Below are positions 24,365-32,756 of a stretch of DNA of 64,000 nucleotides, in pieces. This DNA comes from Streptomyces fagopyri (lineage in GTDB: Bacteria; Actinomycetota; Actinomycetes; Streptomycetales; Streptomycetaceae), in contig NZ_CP045643.1 of NCBI RefSeq assembly GCF_009498275.1, forward strand, positions 4,154,001 to 4,218,000. The letters are read 5' to 3'. Under the pieces are notes generated by a model. That model saw only the letters and a list, made by a program, of their open reading frames with translations, searched no databases and was not told the DNA's origin. A program made the position numbers and the translations under genes. Position 1 is the stretch's first letter; the number at the start of each line of letters is the position of its first letter.

Positions 24365-25054
24365 TCAGTCCCCGGCCTCGAAGCGGTACCCCATCCCCGG
24401 CTCCGTGATGAAGTGGCGGGGATGGGACGGGTCGGCTTCGAGCTTGCGGCGGAGCTGGGCCATGTAGACCCGCAGGTAGTTGGTCTTGTTGCTTCGCGAG
24501 GCGCCCCAGACCTCCTGGAGCAGCCGACGTTGCGGGACGAGGCGGCCGGGATTGCTGACCAGAATCTCCAGCAGGTGCCACTCCGTGGGCGTGAGACGGA
24601 CGTCCCGGCCCGCGCGCCTCGCCTTCTTGGCCACCAGGTCGACAGTGAAGCCGGCGGTGGTGACGACGTCGGCCCCGGGCAGGAGCTCCGGGGTCTGCGT
24701 GCGGCGGACGGCGGCGCGCAGCCGGGCCAGGAGTTCGTCCATGCTGAACGGCTTGGTGATGTAGTCGTCGGCGCCCGCGTCGAGCGCGGCGACCTTCTCC
24801 CCGGAGGCGCGGCGCGCGGACAGCACCAGGATCGGTACGCGGGTCCAGCCGCGCAGCGCCCTGATGACGTCCAGGCCGTCCATGTCGGGCAGCCCGAGGT
24901 CGAGCACGACGGCATCGGGCTGCCGTACGGCCGCCAGCCGGAGGGCCGTGGCGCCGTCGGGCGCCGCGTCCACTCCGTACTGGCGGACCTGCAGATTGAT
25001 CACGAGCGCTCGTACGAGCTGGGGGTCGTCTTCCACGACCAGCACCCGGGTCAT
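24365..25054 (-). CDS. kdpE: KdpE response regulator
   Basis: A 229-aa OmpR/PhoB-type regulator. The receiver domain has the acid pair E8-D9-D10, phosphoacceptor D52 (VVLDLGLPDMDG) and K101. The C-terminal winged helix includes LTPTEWHLLEILVSNPGRLV and LRVYMAQLRRKLEADPSHP, which is characteristic of KdpE. It is 21 bp downstream of kdpC, so it is probably transcribed with the pump genes. The cognate sensor kdpD is not adjacent; it lies about 10 kb away, which is unusual because kdpD and kdpE are normally paired. Confidence 0.93.
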   Translation of the reverse strand: MTRVLVVEDDPQLVRALVINLQVRQYGVDAAPDGATALRLAAVRQPDAVVLDLGLPDMDGLDVIRALRGWTRVPILVLSARRASGEKVAALDAGADDYITKPFSMDELLARLRAAVRRTQTPELLPGADVVTTAGFTVDLVAKKARRAGRDVRLTPTEWHLLEILVSNPGRLVPQRRLLQEVWGASRSNKTNYLRVYMAQLRRKLEADPSHPRHFITEPGMGYRFEAGD

Positions 25055-25075
25055 CGCTGAGTCACTGGCTCCCGG

Positions 25076-25741
25076 TCATTTCCCGGCCAGCGCCTTGAGC
25101 CCGATGTTGAGTTCGAGGACGTTGACGCGGGGCTCGCCGATGAAGCCGAGGGTCCGGCTGTCGGTGTGCTCGTCGACCAGCTTCCGCACCTGGGCGACGG
25201 ACAGACCGTTCTTCTCCGCGATCCGGTGGACCTGGATGTCCGCGTACTGGGGGGAGATGTCCGGGTCCAGGCCGGAGCCGGAGGACGTCACCGCGTCGGC
25301 GGGCACGTCGGAGGGCCGGACCGTGTAACCGTTCACCGAGTTGTCCTTGATGACGGCCTTCTTGGCGGCGGTCACCCAGTCGATCAGGTCCTTGTTGTCG
25401 CCCGACCGGTTGGTGGCGCCGGACAGGATCAGCTTGTACCGGGTGTTGACCGAGTTCGTCCCCAGACCGTTGGCGGGGCGTCCCTGGAACCACTTCAGGT
25501 CGGGCTCCGGGGTCTCCTGGCCCTTCTTCAGCGGCAGGTTGTAGGACTGGCCGATCAGCGAGGAGCCGACGACCCTGCCGTTCGCGCTGATCTCCGAGCC
25601 GTTGGCCTTGTCGTGGAACAGGGCCTGGCCGACGCCGGTGACGGCGAGCGGGTAGATCACCCCGCAGACGACGGTGAGGACCAGCAGGGCCCGCAGGCCG
25701 GCCCAGAGCAACCGGGCCGTGTTCGTAACCGAGTTGTTCAT
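25076..25741 (-). CDS. kdpC: Potassium-transporting ATPase subunit KdpC
   Basis: A 221-aa subunit with one N-terminal membrane helix (LLWAGLRALLVLTVVCGVIYPLAV) and an external domain. Family patterns include GSSLIGQSYNLPL, WFQGRPA and the C-terminal LVDEHTDSRTLGFIGEPRVNVLELNIGL, which is nearly diagnostic. KdpC stabilises the KdpFABC complex. It starts 5 bp after the kdpB stop. At 221 residues it is somewhat longer than the E. coli protein because of an insert near VRPSDVPADAVTSSGSGLDP. Confidence 0.95.
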   Translation of the reverse strand: MNNSVTNTARLLWAGLRALLVLTVVCGVIYPLAVTGVGQALFHDKANGSEISANGRVVGSSLIGQSYNLPLKKGQETPEPDLKWFQGRPANGLGTNSVNTRYKLILSGATNRSGDNKDLIDWVTAAKKAVIKDNSVNGYTVRPSDVPADAVTSSGSGLDPDISPQYADIQVHRIAEKNGLSVAQVRKLVDEHTDSRTLGFIGEPRVNVLELNIGLKALAGK

Positions 25742-25746
25742 GGCGA

Positions 25747-27879
25747 TCAGCCGATTCCGGGGATGAGGGAGATGAGCAGGTCAATGATCTTGATGCCGAC
25801 GAAGGGGGCGATCAGGCCGCCGATGCCGTAGATCCCGAGGTTGCGCCGCAGCATCCGGTCGGCGCTCATGGGCCGGTACCGCACACCCCGCAGAGCCAGC
25901 GGCACCAGCGCGATGATGATCAGCGCGTTGAAGATGACCGCCGACAGGATCGCGGAGTCGGGCGAGGACAGACGCATGATGTTCAGCTTGTCCAGGCCCG
26001 GGTAGACCACCGCGAACAGCGCCGGGATGATCGCGAAGTACTTCGCGACGTCGTTGGCGATGGAGAACGTCGTCAGCGCGCCCCGGGTGATCAGCAGCTG
26101 CTTGCCGATCTCGACGATCTCGATGAGCTTGGTCGGGTTCGAGTCGAGGTCGACCATGTTGCCGGCCTCCTTGGCGGCCGACGTACCCGTGTTCATCGCC
26201 ACGCCGACGTCCGCCTGGGCCAGCGCGGGCGCGTCGTTGGTGCCGTCGCCGGTCATCGCGACCAGCTTGCCGCCGGCCTGCTCGCGCTTGATGAGCGCCA
26301 TCTTGTCCTCGGGAGTGGCCTCCGCGAGGAAGTCGTCGACGCCGGCCTCGTCCGCGATCGCCTTGGCCGTCAGCGGGTTGTCACCCGTGATCATGACGGT
26401 CCTGATGCCCATGCGGCGCAGCTCGTCGAACCGCTCGCGCATGCCCTCCTTGACGACGTCCTTGAGGTGGATCACCCCGAGGACGCGTGCGCCCTCGGAG
26501 TCCTCGACGGCCACCAGCAGCGGGGTGCCGCCCGCCTGGGAGATGCGGCTCGTGAGCGTGTCGGCGTCCGCGGACACGGTGCCTCCCCGCTCCTCGACCC
26601 AGGCCACGACCGACCCGGCCGCGCCCTTGCGGATCCTGCGCCCGTCGACGTCCACACCCGACATGCGGGTCTGGGCGGTGAAGGCGATCCACTCGGCGCC
26701 CGCGAGTTCGCCCTGGTGGCGCTCGCGCAGCCCGTACCTGTCCTTCGCCAGGACGACGATGGAGCGGCCCTCGGGCGTCTCGTCGGCCAGCGAGGAGAGC
26801 TGGGCGGCGTCCGCGACCTCGGCCTCGGTGGTGCCGGTCACCGGTACGAACTCGGCGGCCTGGCGGTTGCCGAGGGTGATGGTGCCGGTCTTGTCCAGGA
26901 GGAGGGTCGACACGTCGCCCGCCGCCTCGACGGCCCGGCCCGACATGGCCAGCACGTTGCGCTGCACCAGCCGGTCCATGCCCGCGATGCCGATCGCGGA
27001 GAGCAGGGCGCCGATCGTCGTCGGGATCAGGCAGACCAGCAGGGCCACCAGCACGACCATGGTGAGGTGCGTGCCCGCGTAGTCCGCGAACGGGGGCAGT
27101 GTGGCGCAGGCGAGCAGGAAGACGATCGTGAGGGACGCGAGAAGGATGTTCAGCGCGATCTCGTTGGGGGTCTTCTGCCGGGCCGCGCCCTCGACCAGCG
27201 CGATCATCCGGTCGATGAAGGTCTCGCCGGGCTTCGTCGTGATCTTGACGACGATCCGGTCGGAGAGGACCTTCGTGCCGCCGGTGACGGCCGAGCGGTC
27301 GCCGCCGGACTCGCGGATCACCGGGGCCGACTCACCCGTGATGGCCGACTCGTCGACGGACGCGACGCCCTCGACGACGTCACCGTCGCCGGGGATGATG
27401 TCGCCCGCCTCGCAGACCACCAGATCGCCGACGCGCAGCTCGGTGCCGGGCACGTGCTCCTCGGCGGAGCCGATCAGGCGGCGCGCGACGGTGTCCGTCT
27501 TCGCCTTCCTGAGGGTGTCCGCCTGAGCCTTGCCGCGGCCCTCGGCCACCGCCTCCGCCAGGTTGGCGAAGATGACGGTCAGCCACAGCCAGGCGCTGAT
27601 CGCCCAGCCGAACCAGTCGCCCGGGTCCTTGAAGGAGAAGACCGTCGTCAGGACCGAGCCGACCAGCACCACGAACATGACGGGCGACTTGACCATCACC
27701 CGCGGGTCGAGTTTGCGGAAGGCGTCCGGCAGCGACCTCAGCAGCTGCTGCGGGTCGAACAGACCCGCGCCGACACGGCCTTTGTCGGACTTGTGGCCGG
27801 TCGGCACATCGCCGTGCGGCGCCCGGGTCGGAGTGGCTGTGGACATCTCGTCCTCTTGGTTCGTTACGTCGGTGGTCAT
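25747..27879 (-). CDS. kdpB: Potassium-transporting P-type ATPase subunit KdpB
   Basis: A 710-aa P-type ATPase. The phosphorylated Asp is D329 in [16 protein letters not shown] (actuator), [12 protein letters not shown] (hinge) and the serine-rich [19 protein letters not shown] are all present, so the pump looks intact. The ATG at 27879 overlaps the kdpA stop (ATGA). A second possible start is the ATG at 27846 ([10 protein letters not shown]), which would remove 11 residues. The N-terminal 60 residues are hydrophilic and longer than in E. coli. Confidence 0.96.
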   Translation of the reverse strand: MTTDVTNQEDEMSTATPTRAPHGDVPTGHKSDKGRVGAGLFDPQQLLRSLPDAFRKLDPRVMVKSPVMFVVLVGSVLTTVFSFKDPGDWFGWAISAWLWLTVIFANLAEAVAEGRGKAQADTLRKAKTDTVARRLIGSAEEHVPGTELRVGDLVVCEAGDIIPGDGDVVEGVASVDESAITGESAPVIRESGGDRSAVTGGTKVLSDRIVVKITTKPGETFIDRMIALVEGAARQKTPNEIALNILLASLTIVFLLACATLPPFADYAGTHLTMVVLVALLVCLIPTTIGALLSAIGIAGMDRLVQRNVLAMSGRAVEAAGDVSTLLLDKTGTITLGNRQAAEFVPVTGTTEAEVADAAQLSSLADETPEGRSIVVLAKDRYGLRERHQGELAGAEWIAFTAQTRMSGVDVDGRRIRKGAAGSVVAWVEERGGTVSADADTLTSRISQAGGTPLLVAVEDSEGARVLGVIHLKDVVKEGMRERFDELRRMGIRTVMITGDNPLTAKAIADEAGVDDFLAEATPEDKMALIKREQAGGKLVAMTGDGTNDAPALAQADVGVAMNTGTSAAKEAGNMVDLDSNPTKLIEIVEIGKQLLITRGALTTFSIANDVAKYFAIIPALFAVVYPGLDKLNIMRLSSPDSAILSAVIFNALIIIALVPLALRGVRYRPMSADRMLRRNLGIYGIGGLIAPFVGIKIIDLLISLIPGIG

Positions 27880-29540
27880 GACGCCAGCCCCTCGGCCAGC
27901 GGGCCCAGGGCGAGGGCCGGGAAGTAGGTCAGACCGGTGATGATCAGGATGGCGCCCACCAGCAGGCCCACGAAGAGCGGCTTGTGGGTGCGCAGGGTGC
28001 CCGCGGTCTCCGGGACGGGCCGCTGTTCGGCGAGCGAACCGGCCAGCGCCAGCACGAACACCATCGGCAGGAACCGGCCCAGCAGCATCGCGAGACCGAT
28101 CGTGCTGTTGAACCACTGCGTGTCCGCGTTCAGACCCGCGAAGGCCGAACCGTTGTTGTTGGCGCCCGAGGAATAGGCGTACAGGATCTCGGAGAATCCG
28201 TGCGCCCCGCTGTTGGTCATCGAGTGGCCCGGGGTGGGCAGCGCCATCGCCGCGGCGGTGAAGACGAGCACCAGGGCCGGCGTGACGAGGATGTAGCAGG
28301 CCGCGAACTTCATCTCGCGGGTGCCGATCTTCTTGCCCAGGTACTCCGGGGTGCGGCCGACCATCAGACCGGCGATGAACACCGCGATGACCGCCATGAT
28401 CAGCATGCCGTAGAGGCCGGACCCGGTACCACCGGGCGCGATCTCACCGAGCTGCATCCCCAGGATCGTGATGCCGCCGCCGAGGCCGGTGAACGACGAG
28501 TGGAAGGAGTCCACCGCACCGGTCGAGGTCAGGGTCGTGGACACCGCGAAGATCGAGGAGGCGCCGACGCCGAAGCGCTGTTCCTTGCCCTCCATCGCCC
28601 CGCCGGCGATCTGGAACGCCGGGCCGTGGTGGGCGAACTCGGTCCACATCATCAGGGCGACGAAGCCGACCCAGATGGTGGCCATGGTGGCGAGGATCGC
28701 GTAGCCCTGCTTGAGGGAGCCGACCATCCGGCCGAAGGTGCGGGTCAGCGCGAACGGGATGACCAGCAGCAGGAAGATCTCGAAGAGGTTGGTGAACGGG
28801 GTGGGGTTCTCGAAGGGGTGCGCGGAGTTGGCGTTGAAGTAACCGCCGCCGTTCGTGCCCAGCTCCTTGATGACCTCCTGCGAGGCGACCGCCCCGCCGT
28901 TCCACTGCTGCGAGCCGCCCATGAACTGGCCGACCTCGTGGATACCGGCGAAGTTCTGGATCGCCCCGCACGCCACCAGGATGATCGCGCCGACCACCGC
29001 GAGCGGGATCAGGATGCGTACGGTGCCGCGCACCAGGTCCGACCAGAAGTTGCCCAGCTCGCCGGTGCGGGAGCGGGCGAACCCTCGTACGAGCGCCACG
29101 GCGACCGCGATACCGACGGCCGCGGAGACGAAGTTCTGGACGGCGAGACCGGCGGTCTGCACGACGTGACCCATGGCCTGTTCGCCGTAGTACGACTGCC
29201 AGTTGGTGTTCGACACGAACGACGCGGCCGTGTTGAACGCCTGGTCGGGGTCGATGGCCTTGAAGCCCAGCGAGCCGGGCAGTACGCCCTGGACGCGCTG
29301 GAGGACGTACAGGAAGAGCACGCCGACGGCGGAGAAGGCGAGGACACCGCGCAGGTAGGCGGGCCAGCGCATCTCCGTGTTCGGATTGGCGCCGATGCCC
29401 TTGTAGATCCACTTCTCGACGCGCCAGTGCTTGTCGGAGGAGTAGACCTTGGCCATGTAGTCGCCAAGCGGGATGTAGGCGAGAGCCAGCGCCGCGATGA
29501 GAGCGAGCAGCTGGAGCACGCCGGCGAGGACGGGACTCAT
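27876..29540 (-). CDS. kdpA: Potassium-transporting ATPase subunit KdpA
   Basis: A 554-aa K+-binding subunit with about ten membrane helices. It belongs to the superfamily of K+ transporters with four pore loops: [20 protein letters not shown] (third loop) and the [10 protein letters not shown] loop are clear, with [16 protein letters not shown] near residue 105. Length equals that of E. coli KdpA within a few residues. It takes K+ at the outside and hands it to the KdpB subunit. It follows kdpF by 8 bp and overlaps kdpB by 4 bp. Confidence 0.96.
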   Translation of the reverse strand: MSPVLAGVLQLLALIAALALAYIPLGDYMAKVYSSDKHWRVEKWIYKGIGANPNTEMRWPAYLRGVLAFSAVGVLFLYVLQRVQGVLPGSLGFKAIDPDQAFNTAASFVSNTNWQSYYGEQAMGHVVQTAGLAVQNFVSAAVGIAVAVALVRGFARSRTGELGNFWSDLVRGTVRILIPLAVVGAIILVACGAIQNFAGIHEVGQFMGGSQQWNGGAVASQEVIKELGTNGGGYFNANSAHPFENPTPFTNLFEIFLLLVIPFALTRTFGRMVGSLKQGYAILATMATIWVGFVALMMWTEFAHHGPAFQIAGGAMEGKEQRFGVGASSIFAVSTTLTSTGAVDSFHSSFTGLGGGITILGMQLGEIAPGGTGSGLYGMLIMAVIAVFIAGLMVGRTPEYLGKKIGTREMKFAACYILVTPALVLVFTAAAMALPTPGHSMTNSGAHGFSEILYAYSSGANNNGSAFAGLNADTQWFNSTIGLAMLLGRFLPMVFVLALAGSLAEQRPVPETAGTLRTHKPLFVGLLVGAILIITGLTYFPALALGPLAEGLAS

Positions 29541-29548
29541 GTCGAGAC

Positions 29549-29638
29549 TCAGAACCTCTCCGGGAAGACGAGAGCGAGGACGAGATAGCCCAGCAGGGCG
29601 ACGGCCACGATCAGGCCGACAATGTTCTCGGCGGTCAC
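29549..29638 (-). CDS. kdpF: KdpF, small membrane subunit of the Kdp complex
   Basis: A 29-aa peptide, [20 protein letters not shown] then [10 protein letters not shown], that starts with GTG at 29638. The single helix and the ending LxFPERF are characteristic of KdpF, the lipid-like stabiliser of KdpABC. Its start overlaps the stop of a 27-codon gene upstream (GTGA), and kdpA starts 8 bp after it. It is too short for most gene finders but fits position, composition and coupling. Confidence 0.9.
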   Translation of the reverse strand: MTAENIVGLIVAVALLGYLVLALVFPERF

Positions 29639-29718
29639 AGCTTCGTCACCCCCTTGGCGATGAGGGCCACCAGCGCGAACACCGCGATCGTGGTGACGAC
29701 GAAGGCCACATCGGCCAT
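29635..29718 (-). CDS. 27-residue membrane peptide leading the kdp operon
   Basis: An ATG at 29718, preceded by AGGAG, opens a 27-codon frame: [20 protein letters not shown] then AKGVTKL. It is one hydrophobic helix with a basic C-terminus. It overlaps kdpF by four bases, so translation would be coupled. I recall similar tiny genes ahead of kdpF in other actinobacteria, but no function is known to me. It may be a second KdpF-like stabiliser or a leader peptide that controls kdpF translation. Confidence 0.7.
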   Translation of the reverse strand: MADVAFVVTTIAVFALVALIAKGVTKL

Positions 29719-29796
29719 CGTGAGCTCCTGGATGAGGTTCGGAAAACGAATCGGACGCTTAGAGCAAAACCCCTGCACGGCCGGAATCGAGCGGCG

Positions 29797-29836
29797 TTGA
29801 CACCTCCCTTACGGAGGCCCGTACCGCCTTGACGCG
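29797..29836. promoter_or_regulatory. Candidate KdpE operator upstream of the kdp operon
   Basis: Two TTGAC boxes on the plus strand (29797-29801 and 29829-29833), 32 bp apart, lie about 80-120 bp upstream of the first kdp start codon. The surrounding words GTTGACACC (29796-29804) and CCGCCTTGACG (29824-29834) both recur exactly upstream of kdpD at 37497-37514. A TTGAC word also marks a copy at 31.9 kb. This is consistent with tandem half-sites of an OmpR-family activator, here KdpE. Binding is inferred. Confidence 0.5.
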
Positions 29837-29885
29837 ACCCATACGCGAGCCTCGGGGCCGGGCTCCGCGACGGCCGGCGCGGGCG

Positions 29886-31733
29886 TCAGGAGAGCCGGAA
29901 GCGCAGCCGGCAGATCACCGCGTCGGTGTCCCGGCGCACGGCGTGCGCGACGAGCGCGCCCCGCTGGTTCTGGAGCAGCCGCTGCCACAGCCGGTCGGGC
30001 TCGACCTCCGGGATCAGCACGGTGACGCGGGTGCCGGGCGCGCTGACGTCCCGCACGTACGCGGCGATCGGGCGGCCCAGCGCCCGGCGCTCGGAGGTGA
30101 GACGGACCAGCGGGACTCCGGGGTCCCACAGCGCCCAGTCGCGGGCCAGGTCGGCGCTCTGGGCACGGTCCTCGGCATCGGCATGGCACACGGTGACGGC
30201 GCGCACCTCGTCACCGAGCGAGGTGGCGGCGTTGAGCGCCTCGACGGTGAGCCGGGACAGATGCGACACCGGGACCACGATCAGGGAGCGGTCGCGGTGC
30301 GGGGGCTCGGGAACACGGCCGAGACCGAGCCGCTCCCCGATCCGCGCGTAGGCCCGGTGCACCGTCTCGAAGGCCGCCACCAGCAGCGGTACGGCGATCA
30401 CTATCAGCCAGGCGCCCTCCTCGAACTTGGTCGCCGTGACCACGACCGCCGAGACGCCGGTGAGCACCGCTCCGAAGCCGTTGAGCAGCGCCTTGCCCCG
30501 CCATCCCCGCTCCCGCCGGCCGCGCCAGTGCCGGACCATCCCGACCTGGGCGACCGTGAAGCCGATGAAGACACCGATGGCGAAGAGCGGCACCAGGGTG
30601 TTCGTGTCGCCGCCGGAGAGGACCAGCAGGGCCGCCGACACCAGGGCCAGGGCGAGCACGCCGTGGCGGTGCACCTGCCGGTCGGCCTTCAGGGCGAAGA
30701 CGTGCGGGAGATAGTTGTCGCGGGCCAGCAGCTTCAGCAGGACGGGCAGACCGCCGAAGGAGGTGTTCGCGGAGAGGGCCAGCAGGATCATCGTCGCGAA
30801 CTGCACGACGTAGAAGGCCCAGGTGTGACCGAGTGAGGCGTCCGCGAGCTGGGCGAGGACGGTGACACCCTCGACGGGCTGCAGATGGAAACGCGAGATG
30901 AGCACCGACAGGCCGACCAGCATGACCCCGAGCACGGCGCCGAGGGCGACCTCCGCGCGCTGGGCCCGGCGTACCCGCGGGGTACGGAAGGACGGCACGG
31001 CGTTGGCGAGGGCCTCGACGCCGGTCAGGGCGCTGCATCCGGAGGCGAAGGCCTTCAGCAGGAGCAGGGTGCCGACCGTGGTGGCGTTGTCGGCGAGTAC
31101 GGACGCGTGCCCGGCGGCCGCCGCGGTGCTGACGGGCGCCGACCGGAAGAGACCGACGGCGACCAGGACGAGGATCGAGACGACGAAGACGGCCGTGGGC
31201 ACCATGAAGACGCGCGCCGACTCCACGATCCCGCGCAGGTTGACGGCGGTCACCAGCACCAGCACGGCCAGGCACAGCCAGACCCGGTCGGCGTAGAGCG
31301 CCGGGAAGGCCGAGGTCAGGGCGGCGACCCCGGCGGTGACGGCCACGGCCACGTTGAGCACGTAGTCCAGGACCAGCGAGGCCGCGGCGACCAGGCTCGT
31401 CCGGGCGCCCAGGTGCGTCCTGGCGACGGCGTACGAGCCGCCACCGTCCGGGAACGCGGCGATCACCTGCCGGTAGGAGGCGACGAGCACCGCCAGCAGC
31501 CCGGCGATGGCCAGGGTGACCGGCAGGGTGAAGCCGAGGCCGTGCGCGCCCGCGGCGGCCAGCACGAGGACGATCGCCTCGGGGCCGTACGCCACGGACG
31601 CCATCGCGTCCAGGGAGAGGGCGGCCAGGCCCGTGACGGCGGTGAGCCGATGGCGTTCGCCGGTGTCCGGCGGTCGCTCGTCGGCGGGGAGGGCGGGGTC
31701 GGTCGCTTCGGCGGCGAGGACGGCCACGGGCAC
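29886..31733 (-). CDS. APC-family transporter resembling potassium importer KimA (copy 2)
   Basis: A 615-aa protein, about 12 helices plus a soluble tail. It is the closest relative of copy 1 in the window: SLDAMASVAYGPEAIVLVL, FPDGGGSYAVARTHLG, FASGCSALTGVEALANAVPSF, LIVVPVSHLSRLT in the tail, and the terminal QNQRGALVAH. It reads leftward from a GTG at 31733, and its stop is 167 bp upstream of the kdp leader peptide, so it points into the kdp promoter region. Its own upstream region contains a TTGAC box shared with the kdp promoters. Confidence 0.8.
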   Translation of the reverse strand: MPVAVLAAEATDPALPADERPPDTGERHRLTAVTGLAALSLDAMASVAYGPEAIVLVLAAAGAHGLGFTLPVTLAIAGLLAVLVASYRQVIAAFPDGGGSYAVARTHLGARTSLVAAASLVLDYVLNVAVAVTAGVAALTSAFPALYADRVWLCLAVLVLVTAVNLRGIVESARVFMVPTAVFVVSILVLVAVGLFRSAPVSTAAAAGHASVLADNATTVGTLLLLKAFASGCSALTGVEALANAVPSFRTPRVRRAQRAEVALGAVLGVMLVGLSVLISRFHLQPVEGVTVLAQLADASLGHTWAFYVVQFATMILLALSANTSFGGLPVLLKLLARDNYLPHVFALKADRQVHRHGVLALALVSAALLVLSGGDTNTLVPLFAIGVFIGFTVAQVGMVRHWRGRRERGWRGKALLNGFGAVLTGVSAVVVTATKFEEGAWLIVIAVPLLVAAFETVHRAYARIGERLGLGRVPEPPHRDRSLIVVPVSHLSRLTVEALNAATSLGDEVRAVTVCHADAEDRAQSADLARDWALWDPGVPLVRLTSERRALGRPIAAYVRDVSAPGTRVTVLIPEVEPDRLWQRLLQNQRGALVAHAVRRDTDAVICRLRFRLS

Positions 31734-31876
31734 AGGCTCCTTCTCGGGGCGGACGGGAAGAGGCCGCGGGCGCGGGAAGGCGGTGCGCGGCCAGTGCCAG
31801 ACTGGGCCCCCGTACGGGGGTCGGCGGGAGGCTCTTGCGCGTTCCTCGCGCCCATCACCCGGGCCTTGTCGGAACC

Positions 31877-31912
31877 TTGACGTCCCGGCCCGTCAGAGGC
31901 CCGTCAAGGCGG
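31877..31912. promoter_or_regulatory. Third copy of the kdp-type promoter word, in a divergent region
   Basis: TTGAC occurs on the plus strand at 31877-31881. CCGTCA repeats at 31890-31895 and 31901-31906, exactly 11 bp apart. The 11-base word of the kdp promoters, CCGCCTTGACG, is present here on the minus strand at 31902-31912. The region lies between the second KimA-like gene (leftward, start 31733) and the small membrane protein gene (rightward, start 31950), so it could control either. Confidence 0.45.
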
Positions 31913-31949
31913 GATGCCCACCGCTTTCGGGGTCTCTACCGTCGGTGCC

Positions 31950-32507
31950 ATGGACCGCCGCGACCACACCCGCGACGCCCCCGCACCGGTACCGCGCACG
32001 GGACCGGCCGAGGTGGCGTACGACCGTCTCTGGGAAAGGGACCTGCGCAGCTCGCTCCGCTGCGCGGGCGCTCTCCTCGTCCTCCTGCTGCTGATCGACG
32101 GGGCGGCCGGCAGCCTCACCCCCCTGCGCGCCGCACTGTGGACCGCGCTCGCGGCACTCCTGTTCCTGGTGCTGTACCCGTCCCGGGTCGCCGCCGGCGA
32201 GGGCTGGCTGAGCACGCGCGGACCGCTGCGCGGACACCGGGTGCGCACCGACCACCTGGTGTCGGTGCGCTGCCTGGACGGGGTCGGACAGCGCCTCGTC
32301 CTGCGGGACGCCTTCGGCGCCCGGGCCGAGATCGACCCCCGCGTCCTGGTCGCCAACCCCCCGCTGTGGCACCGCCTCGACGAGGACGCCCGCCGCTCCG
32401 CCCGGCGCGGCTCACTGACCTGCGGGGAGACCGCCCTGCGCCGGGTCTCGGAACGGATCGACCGGGAGACGGCGCGGACGGTCTTCACGATGTCGGGACT
32501 GGACTGA
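31950..32507 (+). CDS. Two-helix membrane protein of unknown function
   Basis: A 185-aa protein starting at ATG 31950 (MDRRDHTRDAP). Two adjacent hydrophobic segments (about residues 44-58 and 66-84, CAGALLVLLLLIDGAAG and LWTALAALLFLVLYP) are followed by a soluble domain resembling a PH-like bacterial fold (WLSTRGPLRGHRVRTDHLVS, VRCLDG, LVLRDAFGARAEIDPRVLV). No Shine-Dalgarno is seen. A possible minus-10 (TCTACC) lies 10-15 bp upstream, so the message may be leaderless. The gene sits between two KimA-like genes. Confidence 0.7.
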   Translation: MDRRDHTRDAPAPVPRTGPAEVAYDRLWERDLRSSLRCAGALLVLLLLIDGAAGSLTPLRAALWTALAALLFLVLYPSRVAAGEGWLSTRGPLRGHRVRTDHLVSVRCLDGVGQRLVLRDAFGARAEIDPRVLVANPPLWHRLDEDARRSARRGSLTCGETALRRVSERIDRETARTVFTMSGLD

Positions 32508-32602
32508 CGGCGGGCCCGGAGTGACGGCGGGCCCGGAGCGGCAGTGCGCCGCACCCCCCGAGGGACCGGCCCGCACCTCTTGAGGGACCGGCCCGCACCT
32601 CT
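32505..32602. repeat. Two short tandem duplications downstream of the membrane protein gene
   Basis: TGACGGCGGGCCCGGAG is duplicated at 32505-32521 and 32522-32538, starting at the gene's stop codon. A second unit of 21 bp (GAGGGACCGGCCCGCACCTC plus T) is duplicated at 32560-32580 and 32582-32602. They look like recent slippage duplications. The 249 bp up to 32756 otherwise hold only the next promoter. Confidence 0.7.
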
Positions 32603-32756
32603 CGAAGGGCGGGCCGCGGCCACCCCGCCCTCCTCGCGCCCCCTGCCCTTCCTTGCTCCATCTGCACGTGCGCGGCGGGACCCTAACGGTCCCTTAAAGG
32701 TCCCCGGGCCGCTCACCCTCCCCCTCCCGGGCACTCCCCCGGCTTAGTCTCCGGCC

